Part shown: in pieces, positions 45,834 through 53,203 of the stretch
How positions within the stretch are numbered: position 1 is the first letter of the stretch
Layout of the letters: each line of letters starts with the position of its first letter
DNA from: Chitinophaga silvisoli
GTDB lineage: Bacteria > Bacteroidota > Bacteroidia > Chitinophagales > Chitinophagaceae
Assembly (NCBI RefSeq): GCF_003412465.1
Contig: NZ_QTJV01000002.1
Span: 372,001-436,000, forward strand
DNA: 64,000 bases
Direction: 5' to 3'
Translations under genes and position numbers: made by a program
The notes under the pieces: model-generated
The model's database searches: none
The model's input: only the letters and a program-made list of their open reading frames with translations
Told to the model about the DNA's origin: nothing

Positions 45834-46217
45834 ATGAGGATTATCAGATACTATTGGCCTGCTATTTTATGGATATTGCTGGTGCTTTACTTATGTACAC
45901 TACCTGGAAGCGATCTTCCCAAAGATCCTTTCTTTGAGAAGATACATATGGATAAGATCGTTCACCTGGGTTTGTTTGGTTGTACGGTACTCCTGTTGTG
46001 TATAGGTTATTACCGAAGCAAGGGACATATATCTGCACTAACGCTCACGCTCTTTTGGCTGATCGCGGCTTTTTATGGGCTTGTTATTGAGTACATCCAG
46101 AAGTATTGGGCAGTAGACCGCAGCTTCGATATGATGGATGTGGTGGCCGATTCGATAGGTGCCCTCTGTGGGATTATCGCCTTCTTATTCGTGCGAAAGT
46201 GGTGGTTAAAAAAGTAA
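45834..46217 (+). CDS. VanZ-family small membrane protein
   Basis: 127 residues with four helices: YYWPAILWILLVLYLCTLP, KIVHLGLFGCTVLLLCIGYY, TLTLFWLIAAFYGLVIEYIQ and DSIGALCGIIAFLF. The pattern of a DKxxH element (MDKIVHLGLFG) and E in IEYIQ is typical of VanZ-like proteins, some of which change teicoplanin tolerance; the activity is unknown. ATG 45834 is chosen over the in-frame GTG 45825. A terminator follows 10 nt after the stop. Confidence 0.85.
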   Translation: MRIIRYYWPAILWILLVLYLCTLPGSDLPKDPFFEKIHMDKIVHLGLFGCTVLLLCIGYYRSKGHISALTLTLFWLIAAFYGLVIEYIQKYWAVDRSFDMMDVVADSIGALCGIIAFLFVRKWWLKK

Positions 46218-46226
46218 TTTAATATA

Positions 46227-46257
46227 AAAGGCCGTATCCATGGATACGGCCTTTTTC
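46227..46257. terminator. Terminator between VanZ and OmpA genes
   Basis: Perfect 14-bp self-complementary element, AAAGGCCGTATCCA / TGGATACGGCCTTT, with T5 after. Serves convergent genes. Confidence 0.8.
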
Positions 46258-46283
46258 ATTATATGTGTATGAAGGAAATCCTA

Positions 46284-46961
46284 TTATTGTCCTGATTCTT
46301 TCTGCGCATCCTGCTTCATCTTGTCGTTTGCATAGATGGCAAATTCCACACGGCGGTTTTTTGCCCTGTTAGCGTCTGAAGTATTTGGAACCACAGGCTG
46401 TTTAGAACCATACCAGTATGTCTGGATACGGTTAGCAGCTACGTTCTGCGTTTTCAGGTAGTTAGCTACAGCAGTTGCACGTCTTTCAGAGAGTGCATAG
46501 TTGTAAGCATCGGTACCGGTTGTATCTGTGTGACCTTCTACGCGTACGTAAGTGTCAGGATATTTATTAAGTACCTGCGCCAGTGACTGGATGTTTGTCT
46601 GGGCAGTAGGTGTCAGGTCAGATTTATCGAATCCGAAGAGCACTCCTGAGTTGAAGGTTACGTTGATACCTTCGCCCACACGCTCTACGGTAGCATTTGG
46701 TACGGTTGTTTTGATTTCCTGTGCCTGTTTATCCATTTTTTTACCGATCAATACACCGGCACCACCACCTACAGCGGCACCAATGATAGCTCCAAGCGCG
46801 GTGTTGCCAGCGGCTTTACCGATCACAGCACCAGTGGCAGCACCACCACCTACACCGATGGCTGCGCCTTTTTGGGTGTTATTCATTCCATTCCAGGTGC
46901 TACAGCTAAATAACATGGTGGCAGACAATACTACTGCTACGATAGGATTGATTCTTTTCAT
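46284..46961 (-). CDS. OmpA-family lipoprotein
   Basis: 225 residues. Lipoprotein signal ending LFSC (Cys20), a glycine-zipper region (GAAIGVGGGAATGAVIGKAAG..., about 32-70) that may insert in the membrane, then an OmpA-like peptidoglycan-binding domain (about 105-215) with VEGHTDTTGTDAYNYALSERRA and NRRVEFAI, where the Asp and Arg bind diaminopimelate. It probably tethers the outer membrane to peptidoglycan. Single gene. Confidence 0.92.
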   Translation of the reverse strand: MKRINPIVAVVLSATMLFSCSTWNGMNNTQKGAAIGVGGGAATGAVIGKAAGNTALGAIIGAAVGGGAGVLIGKKMDKQAQEIKTTVPNATVERVGEGINVTFNSGVLFGFDKSDLTPTAQTNIQSLAQVLNKYPDTYVRVEGHTDTTGTDAYNYALSERRATAVANYLKTQNVAANRIQTYWYGSKQPVVPNTSDANRAKNRRVEFAIYANDKMKQDAQKESGQ

Positions 46962-47154
46962 TGTACGAATATTTATTACTGAAAAATACGAGACAAATAT
47001 GTTGCCAGATTTTGGTAAATCAAGGCAAACATACTTATAAGTATTAGTGAAAAAACAAATGTAAGACTATTGTTTCATATTTCGGGGAACGCAAAAATGA
47101 AACGCTTTTACCTGCGGCAAAAGCGTTTCATTTTAAATTATTATTGCGCAGCGT
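46962..47154. other. Intergenic region between ompA-like gene and prfA
   Basis: No coding frame. It contains the small palindrome ATACTTATAAGTAT near 47032-47045 and the prfA terminator. Confidence 0.5.
47094..47134 (-). terminator. prfA terminator
   Basis: Perfect 16-bp stem AAAATGAAACGCTTTT / AAAAGCGTTTCATTTT with a 9-nt loop, about 20 nt past the prfA stop on the minus strand. Confidence 0.85.
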
Positions 47155-48219
47155 TTAGCTACCCATCTTCATTTTCTCCACGTTTTCTGCGAACGCCAAT
47201 GCCTTCAGCATTTCCTCGATATCACCATTGGTAAAAGCATCCAGGTTGTACACCGTCATACCAATACGGTGATCAGTGACCCTACCCTGTGGATAGTTGT
47301 AAGTTCTGATTTTGGCAGAACGGTCACCGGTTGATACAAGGCTCTTACGCTGTGAAGCAATTGCTTCTTCATGCTTACGTACTGCTGCTTCGTAGATACG
47401 TGTACGCAGCATCTTCATGGCGATATCACGGTTAGAGTGCTGACTGCGTCCTTCCTGACATTCTACTACCACACCGGTAGGAATGTGTGTGAGGCGAACT
47501 GCAGACTCAGTTTTGTTTACGTGCTGACCACCCGCACCTGATGAGCGGAAGGTATCCATTTTGATATCCGCTTCCCTTACATCCACATCCACTTCTTCTG
47601 CTTCAGGCAGGATCGCTACTGTAGCCGCAGAAGTGTGTACACGGCCGGAAGTTTCCGTAGCAGGTACACGTTGTACACGGTGTACGCCTGACTCGAACTT
47701 CAGGGTACCATATACATCGTCTCCATTTATTTCTACGACTACCTCTTTGTATCCACCCACTGATCCGGGGGTTTCACTCAGGATATTGGTACTCCAGCCT
47801 CTGAGTTCACAGAAGCGCAGGTACATACGCAGCAGGTCACCGGCAAAGAGGGCAGCCTCGTCACCACCTGTACCACCACGGATTTCAAGGATCGCATTCT
47901 TTTCATCCTGTGGATCTTTCGGGATGAGCAGGTTACGGATTATTTCCTCCTGTTCGGTTTTCTGGTTGGCCAGGGCTTCAGTTTCTTCCTTAGCCAGCTC
48001 CCTCATTTCTTCGTCACCACTTTCAAGTACTTCCTTATTAAAGGCGATGCTATCCAGCAGTTTCATGTAAGTATCGTAGGCTTTCACGATTTTTTCCAGC
48101 TGACGGTACTCCTTGCTCAGTTTGCTGAACTGTTTGTTGTCGCTCACTACTTCGGGGTTGGTAAGGGCAAGGGAGACCTGTTCAAACCGGCCTTTGATCG
48201 CGTCTAGTTTATCTATCAT
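47155..48219 (-). CDS. prfA: Peptide chain release factor 1
   Basis: 354 residues from ATG 48219 (MIDKLDAIKGRF). Reads UAG and UAA: the PxT anticodon-like motif appears as VPATE (about 184-188) and the catalytic GGQ in SSGAGGQHVNKTESAVRL (about 226-243). An in-frame ATG at 48261 lies at the presumed transcription start and would add 14 residues not seen in RF1, so it is rejected. A -7 box lies 49 nt upstream. Divergent from the amidohydrolase gene. Confidence 0.97.
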   Translation of the reverse strand: MIDKLDAIKGRFEQVSLALTNPEVVSDNKQFSKLSKEYRQLEKIVKAYDTYMKLLDSIAFNKEVLESGDEEMRELAKEETEALANQKTEQEEIIRNLLIPKDPQDEKNAILEIRGGTGGDEAALFAGDLLRMYLRFCELRGWSTNILSETPGSVGGYKEVVVEINGDDVYGTLKFESGVHRVQRVPATETSGRVHTSAATVAILPEAEEVDVDVREADIKMDTFRSSGAGGQHVNKTESAVRLTHIPTGVVVECQEGRSQHSNRDIAMKMLRTRIYEAAVRKHEEAIASQRKSLVSTGDRSAKIRTYNYPQGRVTDHRIGMTVYNLDAFTNGDIEEMLKALAFAENVEKMKMGS

Positions 48220-48222
48220 AAT

Positions 48223-48230
48223 TATCTTTG
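48223..48230 (+). promoter_or_regulatory. -7 box of the amidohydrolase gene
   Basis: TATCTTTG on the plus strand, full match to TAnnTTTG, 63 nt upstream of the ATG at 48294 and overlapping the leader of divergent prfA. Confidence 0.4.
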
Positions 48231-48268
48231 TTGAATGGTCGGTGATTGGTCGACTTATCAATTGCCGG

Positions 48269-48276
48269 CAAAATTA
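48269..48276 (-). promoter_or_regulatory. -7 box of prfA
   Basis: TAATTTTG on the minus strand, 49 nt upstream of the prfA ATG at 48219. Promoters of the two divergent genes overlap here. Confidence 0.4.
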
Positions 48277-48293
48277 ACATCTTTAGGATAATT

Positions 48294-49436
48294 ATGACCC
48301 AACAGCTAAAATTTAAAGGAACAGCCCTCTTTGACGGGCAGAAAATATTGCCCGGGAACAATGTGCTGATCCTTTCGGAAGACGGTACTGTCGTGGATAT
48401 TGTACCCGCAGAACTCGCCGGAGATGGGGTACAGTCTGTAGACGGAATGCTCAGTCCGGGCTTCGTCAACAGCCATTGTCACCTGGAATTGTCACATATG
48501 AAAGGGGTGATTCCTGCCGGAACCGGCTTACCGGCATTCCTGACGCAGGTAATGGAAAAAAGGGGGGCACAGGATGAGGAGGCCATGAAAAAGGCTGCAA
48601 TAGCGATGTGGGAAAGTGGCATTTCGGCTGTAGGTGATATTTGTAATAGCACTGCGACCTTTACAGAAAAACAGGGAGCGCCTATTTACTACCATTCCTT
48701 TGTGGAAACAATGGGCTTTGTACCAGCTGCAGCGCAGGGCAGGCTGGATTACAGTCTTTCGGTACTGGAACAGTTCAGGAGTCTGAATGATACAATGCAT
48801 TCCTGTTCCGTGGTGCCACATGCCCCTTATTCAGTGAGTAAGGCACTTTTTTCTTTGCTGTCCGTAATGCCTGATAATACCCCTATCAGTATTCATAACC
48901 AGGAAACAGCAGCTGAAAACCAGCTCTACCGGGATAAAACGGGGGCTTTCCTGGATTTCTACCAGCACTTTGGCATGGATGCGACTGCATTTGTACCTAC
49001 AGGAGGTACCAGCTTACCTGCCTGGTTACCCTACTTTAAGCACCTGCCGGTGATCTTGGTACACAATACTTTTTCTACTAAGGAAGATATTCAATTTACC
49101 AGCTTACATGCCCCGCAAGCCTACTGGTGCTTATGCCCGCAGGCAAATCTGTACATAGAAAATCGCCTGCCGGATATCCCTTTATTACGCAGTGAAGGCT
49201 GTACGATCACCCTGGGTACGGATAGCCTTGCGTCTAATCATCACCTGTCCATCTGGGAAGAGATTCAGGCTATACGCACACATTTCCCGGAGATTCCATT
49301 GGAAGAAATACTGCAATGGGCTACACTAAATGGCGCTAAAGCACTGGGAATCAACAATCGGTATGGCAGCTTTGAAAAAGGGAAGCAACCGGGTGTAATC
49401 GTTATTACTGATAAGGGAAGCCGAAGAATATACTAA
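48294..49436 (+). CDS. Amidohydrolase-family deaminase
   Basis: 380 residues from ATG 48294. TIM-barrel metal-dependent hydrolase of the SsnA/TrzN/chlorohydrolase type: metal ligands in GFVNSHCHLELSH (about 55-67), later H in VPHAPYSV and HNQE, and D in TLGTDSLASN (about 308-317). Members deaminate adenosine-like or guanine-like compounds. A close functional candidate is aminodeoxyfutalosine deaminase of the futalosine route to menaquinone, but no other mqn gene is in the window, so this stays open. The MscS gene follows 19 nt after the stop. Confidence 0.82.
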   Translation: MTQQLKFKGTALFDGQKILPGNNVLILSEDGTVVDIVPAELAGDGVQSVDGMLSPGFVNSHCHLELSHMKGVIPAGTGLPAFLTQVMEKRGAQDEEAMKKAAIAMWESGISAVGDICNSTATFTEKQGAPIYYHSFVETMGFVPAAAQGRLDYSLSVLEQFRSLNDTMHSCSVVPHAPYSVSKALFSLLSVMPDNTPISIHNQETAAENQLYRDKTGAFLDFYQHFGMDATAFVPTGGTSLPAWLPYFKHLPVILVHNTFSTKEDIQFTSLHAPQAYWCLCPQANLYIENRLPDIPLLRSEGCTITLGTDSLASNHHLSIWEEIQAIRTHFPEIPLEEILQWATLNGAKALGINNRYGSFEKGKQPGVIVITDKGSRRIY

Positions 49437-49455
49437 TATTGTAATTTCGCATAAT

Positions 49456-50547
49456 ATGAACAACATGCTCGACAAGGTTATCCTTGGCAACCCTATTCAG
49501 AATTACTTTATTCTGGCCTTTGTGCTGCTGTTTGTCTCGATGATCAAACGGTATCTTTCGCAATGGCTGGCGAATCTTCTCTTCAAAGAGGTTAGAAAAT
49601 GGGCTCCTGATATTGGTGAACAGGAGTTTTCCCATTTGCTGCTGCGGCCTTTGGAATACTTCTTCCTGCTGGTTGCTTTCATGCTTACGATCGATCACCT
49701 GAACTTCCCGCCGGAGCTGAATATTACCATTTACAATGGGTTTAGTCTGAAGGCGGTGTTGAGTACTATGCTGGAACTGGCGCTCTCTGTGTCGATCATC
49801 TGGATCATTCTTCGGGTGATTGATTTTGTATCGCTGATGATCAGTAAGAGTGCCGACCTGCTGCACGATAAGACGGACAACCAGTTTATTGTATTCTTCA
49901 GGGATTTCTTCAAAGCGATCGTATTTATATTTGGTGCCATTGCTTTTATCCGTATTCTTTTTGGTGCGGTGCTTGTCAACAAAATTATTGCGGGTCTTGG
50001 TATCGGTGCTGCGGCCCTTGCGCTTGCTGCCAAGGAAAGTATAGAGAACCTGATTTGTTCTTTCATCATTTTCTTTGACAAGCCTTTCCGTGTAGGAGAT
50101 ACCGTAAAGGTGGATGCTTACCAGGGTGCTGTTGAAAAGATCGGGTTGCGCAGTACGCGGATCCGCACACAGGATAAGACTTTTGTGACTGTGCCCAACA
50201 AGAAAATGGTGGATAGCATTCTTGATAATATTTCGCTGCGTACGCAGCAAAGGGCTGTATTCAGGCTGGAAGTGGCGGGAGATACACCTGCGGATAGTCT
50301 GCTGAAAGTATTACAGGACATTAAGTCCCTGTTGAAACAGCAGGAGAAAGTAGCGGATGGTTTCATTGTCAACCTTCATGATTTCACGAAGGACACTTAT
50401 GTGATTCAGATTATTTACCTCACGAATGTGATAGAGAGTATTCCTTACAACCAGTTGAGGAGTGAGCTAAACCTTGGGTTTATTAATATATTGGAGAAAC
50501 AGGGTGTGAAATTATCGAGTACAAAGGTGGAAATACACGAGAAATAA
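49456..50547 (+). CDS. MscS-family mechanosensitive channel
   Basis: 363 residues. Several helices in the first 170 residues, the pore helix with the Gly/Ala-rich IIAGLGIGAAALALAAKESIENL (about 175-197) and then the soluble beta domain (FRVGDTVKVDAYQGAVEKIGLRSTRIRTQD) and alpha/beta cap. This is the MscS layout: it opens on membrane tension to release solutes during osmotic downshock. No extra N-terminal sensor domain is visible. Same strand as the amidohydrolase and probably co-transcribed, with a terminator after it. Confidence 0.93.
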   Translation: MNNMLDKVILGNPIQNYFILAFVLLFVSMIKRYLSQWLANLLFKEVRKWAPDIGEQEFSHLLLRPLEYFFLLVAFMLTIDHLNFPPELNITIYNGFSLKAVLSTMLELALSVSIIWIILRVIDFVSLMISKSADLLHDKTDNQFIVFFRDFFKAIVFIFGAIAFIRILFGAVLVNKIIAGLGIGAAALALAAKESIENLICSFIIFFDKPFRVGDTVKVDAYQGAVEKIGLRSTRIRTQDKTFVTVPNKKMVDSILDNISLRTQQRAVFRLEVAGDTPADSLLKVLQDIKSLLKQQEKVADGFIVNLHDFTKDTYVIQIIYLTNVIESIPYNQLRSELNLGFINILEKQGVKLSSTKVEIHEK

Positions 50548-50563
50548 GTTATCCACTGTGCAT

Positions 50564-50599
50564 AAAAAAGGCCGTTCCGGGATCCCGGAACGGCTTTTT
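50564..50599. terminator. Terminator between MscS and thioredoxin-fold genes
   Basis: Stem GCCGTTCCGGG / CCCGGAACGGC with a 2-nt gap between arms (loop formed by the innermost bases), A6 before and T5 after. Confidence 0.85.
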
Positions 50600-50615
50600 C
50601 ATTAGTTAGTCTATA

Positions 50616-51128
50616 TCAATCTTTATCTTTTCTGTTTGCTTTCAGCAGGATTTTGGCGATATCGCCTTCGAGTGAATCTTCCAGATCTCCGGAGATGCGA
50701 CCCAGTTCCTTACCATCACGCACTACGATGAAGGTAGGGAGTTTCTTTGCCTGGTAGCCTACTTGTGCACCTGTTTGCAGTTTTTCGTCAGCACCGTAAG
50801 TGATGATCTGTTCATCGGGACTACCGGCCAGGATCATGATCTTATAGAGGGCTGGCAGGAGGCGACGGCTCTCGTCATCGAAGGTGCCTACTACTGCTAC
50901 CACAGTGAATTTGCCACGATTATCCTTGATGTACGCCAGCATTCGGTCATTGGGCTGATACTTGTTTACACCAGCATAGAACCAGGCCATGGAGCTATCG
51001 TTCATCAACGTTTTCATTTCAATCTTGCCTTTCAGAATCTTCCTTCCATTAGCTGCTGTGGATTGTGCATAAGATAAGGTGGTGGCGAGTAGGAGACATG
51101 CCCCCATGAGTAATAATTTCAATCGCAT
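50616..51128 (-). CDS. Exported thioredoxin-fold protein lacking CXXC
   Basis: 170 residues. Signal peptide (MRLKLLLMGACLLLATTLSYAQ). The rest reads like a thioredoxin fold: VVAVVGTFDDESRRLLPALYKIM in the position where the active-site CXXC would be, then KKLPTFIVVRDGKELGRISG with the cis-proline (LPTF). The two catalytic cysteines are replaced by Thr-Phe-Asp-Asp, so it cannot act as a disulfide oxidoreductase; it may be a binding or chaperone-like protein. Convergent with the MscS gene and close to the MerR gene upstream (9 nt). Confidence 0.7.
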   Translation of the reverse strand: MRLKLLLMGACLLLATTLSYAQSTAANGRKILKGKIEMKTLMNDSSMAWFYAGVNKYQPNDRMLAYIKDNRGKFTVVAVVGTFDDESRRLLPALYKIMILAGSPDEQIITYGADEKLQTGAQVGYQAKKLPTFIVVRDGKELGRISGDLEDSLEGDIAKILLKANRKDKD

Positions 51129-51137
51129 AACTTTTTT

Positions 51138-51803
51138 TTATAATTGTTCCTTCAGTTCGGTTAAAAATCCCTTTACCTTCAGCAAAGCCTGTACCATTTC
51201 AAAATTACGGGCTGCCAATTTACGATCTTCTTTTAACTTTTGCTTTGCACCTTCGATAGTGTACTTACGCTCACGCAAAAGATGATAGATCAGTTTGAGG
51301 TGTTGGATATCTTCCTGGCGGAACAAGCGATCGCCTTTTCTGTTCTTTTTGGGTTGGAGTATATCGAATTCGTTTTCCCAATAGCGGATCAGCGATGTAT
51401 TTACTTTGAACATCGTGGCTACTTCGCTAATGGAGTAGTATTGTTTGTCCAGCGGCACTGTTTCCAGTGTTTTGATCAGATCAGGGTCGTCGGACACTTC
51501 TTTCAGCGATTTGCGTCCCCTTTTCTTCTGGGGAGGCTGGGATGCGGTCACAGACTGGCTGGATACCGCCAGAGGTGGCGGTATATCAGGAGGCAACTGA
51601 ACCTGAATCCTGCTGGGTATGTTTGGTAAGTCGTTAATCTCTGCCATCTTAGGTCGCTCCACAACTGGTTGCTGCTGCGGCTCCGGTTCCGGCTCCTGTT
51701 TGGGGAGCGGTTCCTGTTCCTTTTCAGGAACCGGAGGGGGCGCAGGGTCTGGTTTTTTAGGTTCCAGGTTAGAAAATAGATCCAGCTGTTGCATCATATC
51801 CAT
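51138..51803 (-). CDS. MerR-family transcriptional regulator with Pro/Glu-rich N-terminus
   Basis: 221 residues. The MerR winged helix-turn-helix lies at about 118-190 (YYSISEVATMFKVNTSLIRYWENEFDILQPKKNRKGDRLFRQEDIQHLK). About 100 residues before it are low-complexity, with EPLPKQEPEPEPQQQP, unusual for MerR proteins, which normally start with the DNA-binding part. The C-terminus is a short coiled coil, no effector-binding domain. It is upstream of and close to the thioredoxin-fold gene, so they may share a transcript. Targets unknown. Confidence 0.85.
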   Translation of the reverse strand: MDMMQQLDLFSNLEPKKPDPAPPPVPEKEQEPLPKQEPEPEPQQQPVVERPKMAEINDLPNIPSRIQVQLPPDIPPPLAVSSQSVTASQPPQKKRGRKSLKEVSDDPDLIKTLETVPLDKQYYSISEVATMFKVNTSLIRYWENEFDILQPKKNRKGDRLFRQEDIQHLKLIYHLLRERKYTIEGAKQKLKEDRKLAARNFEMVQALLKVKGFLTELKEQL

Positions 51804-51845
51804 TATATGAATACCAAATTACAAAATTCCGGGGGAGTTTGGATT

Positions 51846-51905
51846 TTTAAAAAAAGCCGCCGTTCATTGCTGATACCTGTGGCATCGGCAATGAACGGCG
51901 GGAAA
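51846..51905 (-). terminator. Terminator of the M23 gene
   Basis: 14-bp arms CCGCCGTTCATTGC / GCAATGAACGGCGG (51857-51870 / 51888-51901) with a partly paired 17-nt loop; on the minus strand followed by TTTTTTT. Confidence 0.75.
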
Positions 51906-51942
51906 AGATGGCCTGCGGCCTGCTTTAAAAATCTGGTATTGA

Positions 51943-52914
51943 TTAGTCAAATGATTGGTTGCCGGATCTGGCTATCTTCAGCATTCTGTCAAACTCTTCC
52001 GGAGACAGGTCGTTGAAGAAGAAGTACACAGGATCTACCTTTTCCCCGTTCTTTTCCACTTCGTAGTGGCAGTGAGGGCCTGTAGACTTACCTGTACTGC
52101 CTACCCAACCGAGTACATCGCCACGTTTTACGGCGGTACCTGCTTTTACTTTTATTCTGAGCATGTGGCCATAGCGGGTTCTGTACCCATAGCCATGATT
52201 TACCACCACATGGTTACCATAACCTACATCGCTCATGCTGGCTTCTTCCACCACACCATCGCCGGTGGCGTAGATGGGGGTACCGGCAGGGGCAGCGAAG
52301 TCAAGTCCGGAGTGGTACTTTACAGTTTTGTAAATAGGATCGATTCTATAACCAAAACCGGAGGCAATGCGTTTCAGGTCTTTGTTGGATACCGGCTGAA
52401 TAGCCGGGATAGAAGCGAGCATTTTCTGTTTATTCTTCACCAGGTCGTCGATCTTTTCATAAGATTTAGCCTGGATACCAATACGATGCACTAATTCCTG
52501 GAGTAAGGATCCGGTGCTGGCAATGATTTCACTGCTGGAGAAGGAGGCCATCTGGGTGAGCTCTTCTTCTTTTGCCATATTGCCGGCCCTGGTACTATCC
52601 GGGATGGGGGAAGCTTCAAAGATAACGCGGTAAATTTCATTGTCGCGGTGTTCCAATTCGGCCAGCTGGGATTTGACTTCCTTCATGCGGCTCTGCATTT
52701 CCTCGTATTTCTCGTTCATCACTTCCAGATCACGACGCAGATTTTTCTCTTTGGGGGAATCCAAGACTCTATAAGATATGGATAGAAAAATAAATCCTGT
52801 GACAATGGCGGCTGAGACAAATCCAAGGATACGTAATACCTTGACGCGCAGTGATACTACGAGTTTTTCGTACTTGAGCGTCTGAGTATTATAAAAGTAT
52901 TTTACCTTCTTCAT
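51943..52914 (-). CDS. M23-family metallopeptidase, membrane-anchored
   Basis: 323 residues. One N-terminal membrane helix (about 31-50), then a coiled-coil (DLEVMNEKYEEMQSRMKEVKSQLAELEHRD) and a LytM/M23 domain (about 190-305). Zinc ligands are seen as HSGLDFA (H, D) and HCHYEV (H). These endopeptidases cleave peptidoglycan crosslinks, or regulate amidases when inactive; all main ligands are present here. The coiled coil and helix resemble the MepM/EnvC group. Start ATG 52914. The protein lies divergent from alaS. Confidence 0.92.
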   Translation of the reverse strand: MKKVKYFYNTQTLKYEKLVVSLRVKVLRILGFVSAAIVTGFIFLSISYRVLDSPKEKNLRRDLEVMNEKYEEMQSRMKEVKSQLAELEHRDNEIYRVIFEASPIPDSTRAGNMAKEEELTQMASFSSSEIIASTGSLLQELVHRIGIQAKSYEKIDDLVKNKQKMLASIPAIQPVSNKDLKRIASGFGYRIDPIYKTVKYHSGLDFAAPAGTPIYATGDGVVEEASMSDVGYGNHVVVNHGYGYRTRYGHMLRIKVKAGTAVKRGDVLGWVGSTGKSTGPHCHYEVEKNGEKVDPVYFFFNDLSPEEFDRMLKIARSGNQSFD

Positions 52915-53203
52915 GTGCCGGGCTTATGCTTTAACAGCAGTAGTAATTTGTTCCTGGGGGCTATTCATACAATGAGGATGAAGTTGGGTGCGGCTTTTCA
53001 GTAATTCTTCGCCATTCTGACTTTTTCAATATTTTTGCACTCCTTTCGCTCTTGCGTCAGGGTGTGCAAACCTAAGGGAATTAGACTAAAAGGGCAATCT
53101 TTTGAGTGTCAATTTTCTAAACACCACTAGTTGGCTTAAAATACAAATTAAAGCCATTTAGGTGACACAAAATTATAATACATACTAATTTTTTCAAATA
53201 CTT
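52915..53203 (+). promoter_or_regulatory. Leader region of alaS
   Basis: 289 bp. TATTTTTG at 53030-53037 matches the -7 box and would give a leader of about 160 nt. No hairpin or T-box-like antiterminator can be named from sequence; the leader is otherwise unremarkable. Confidence 0.4.

Noticed and set aside
48220..48261. Longer prfA from the ATG at 48261
   Set aside because: The ATG is at or next to the predicted transcription start and adds residues not seen in RF1.
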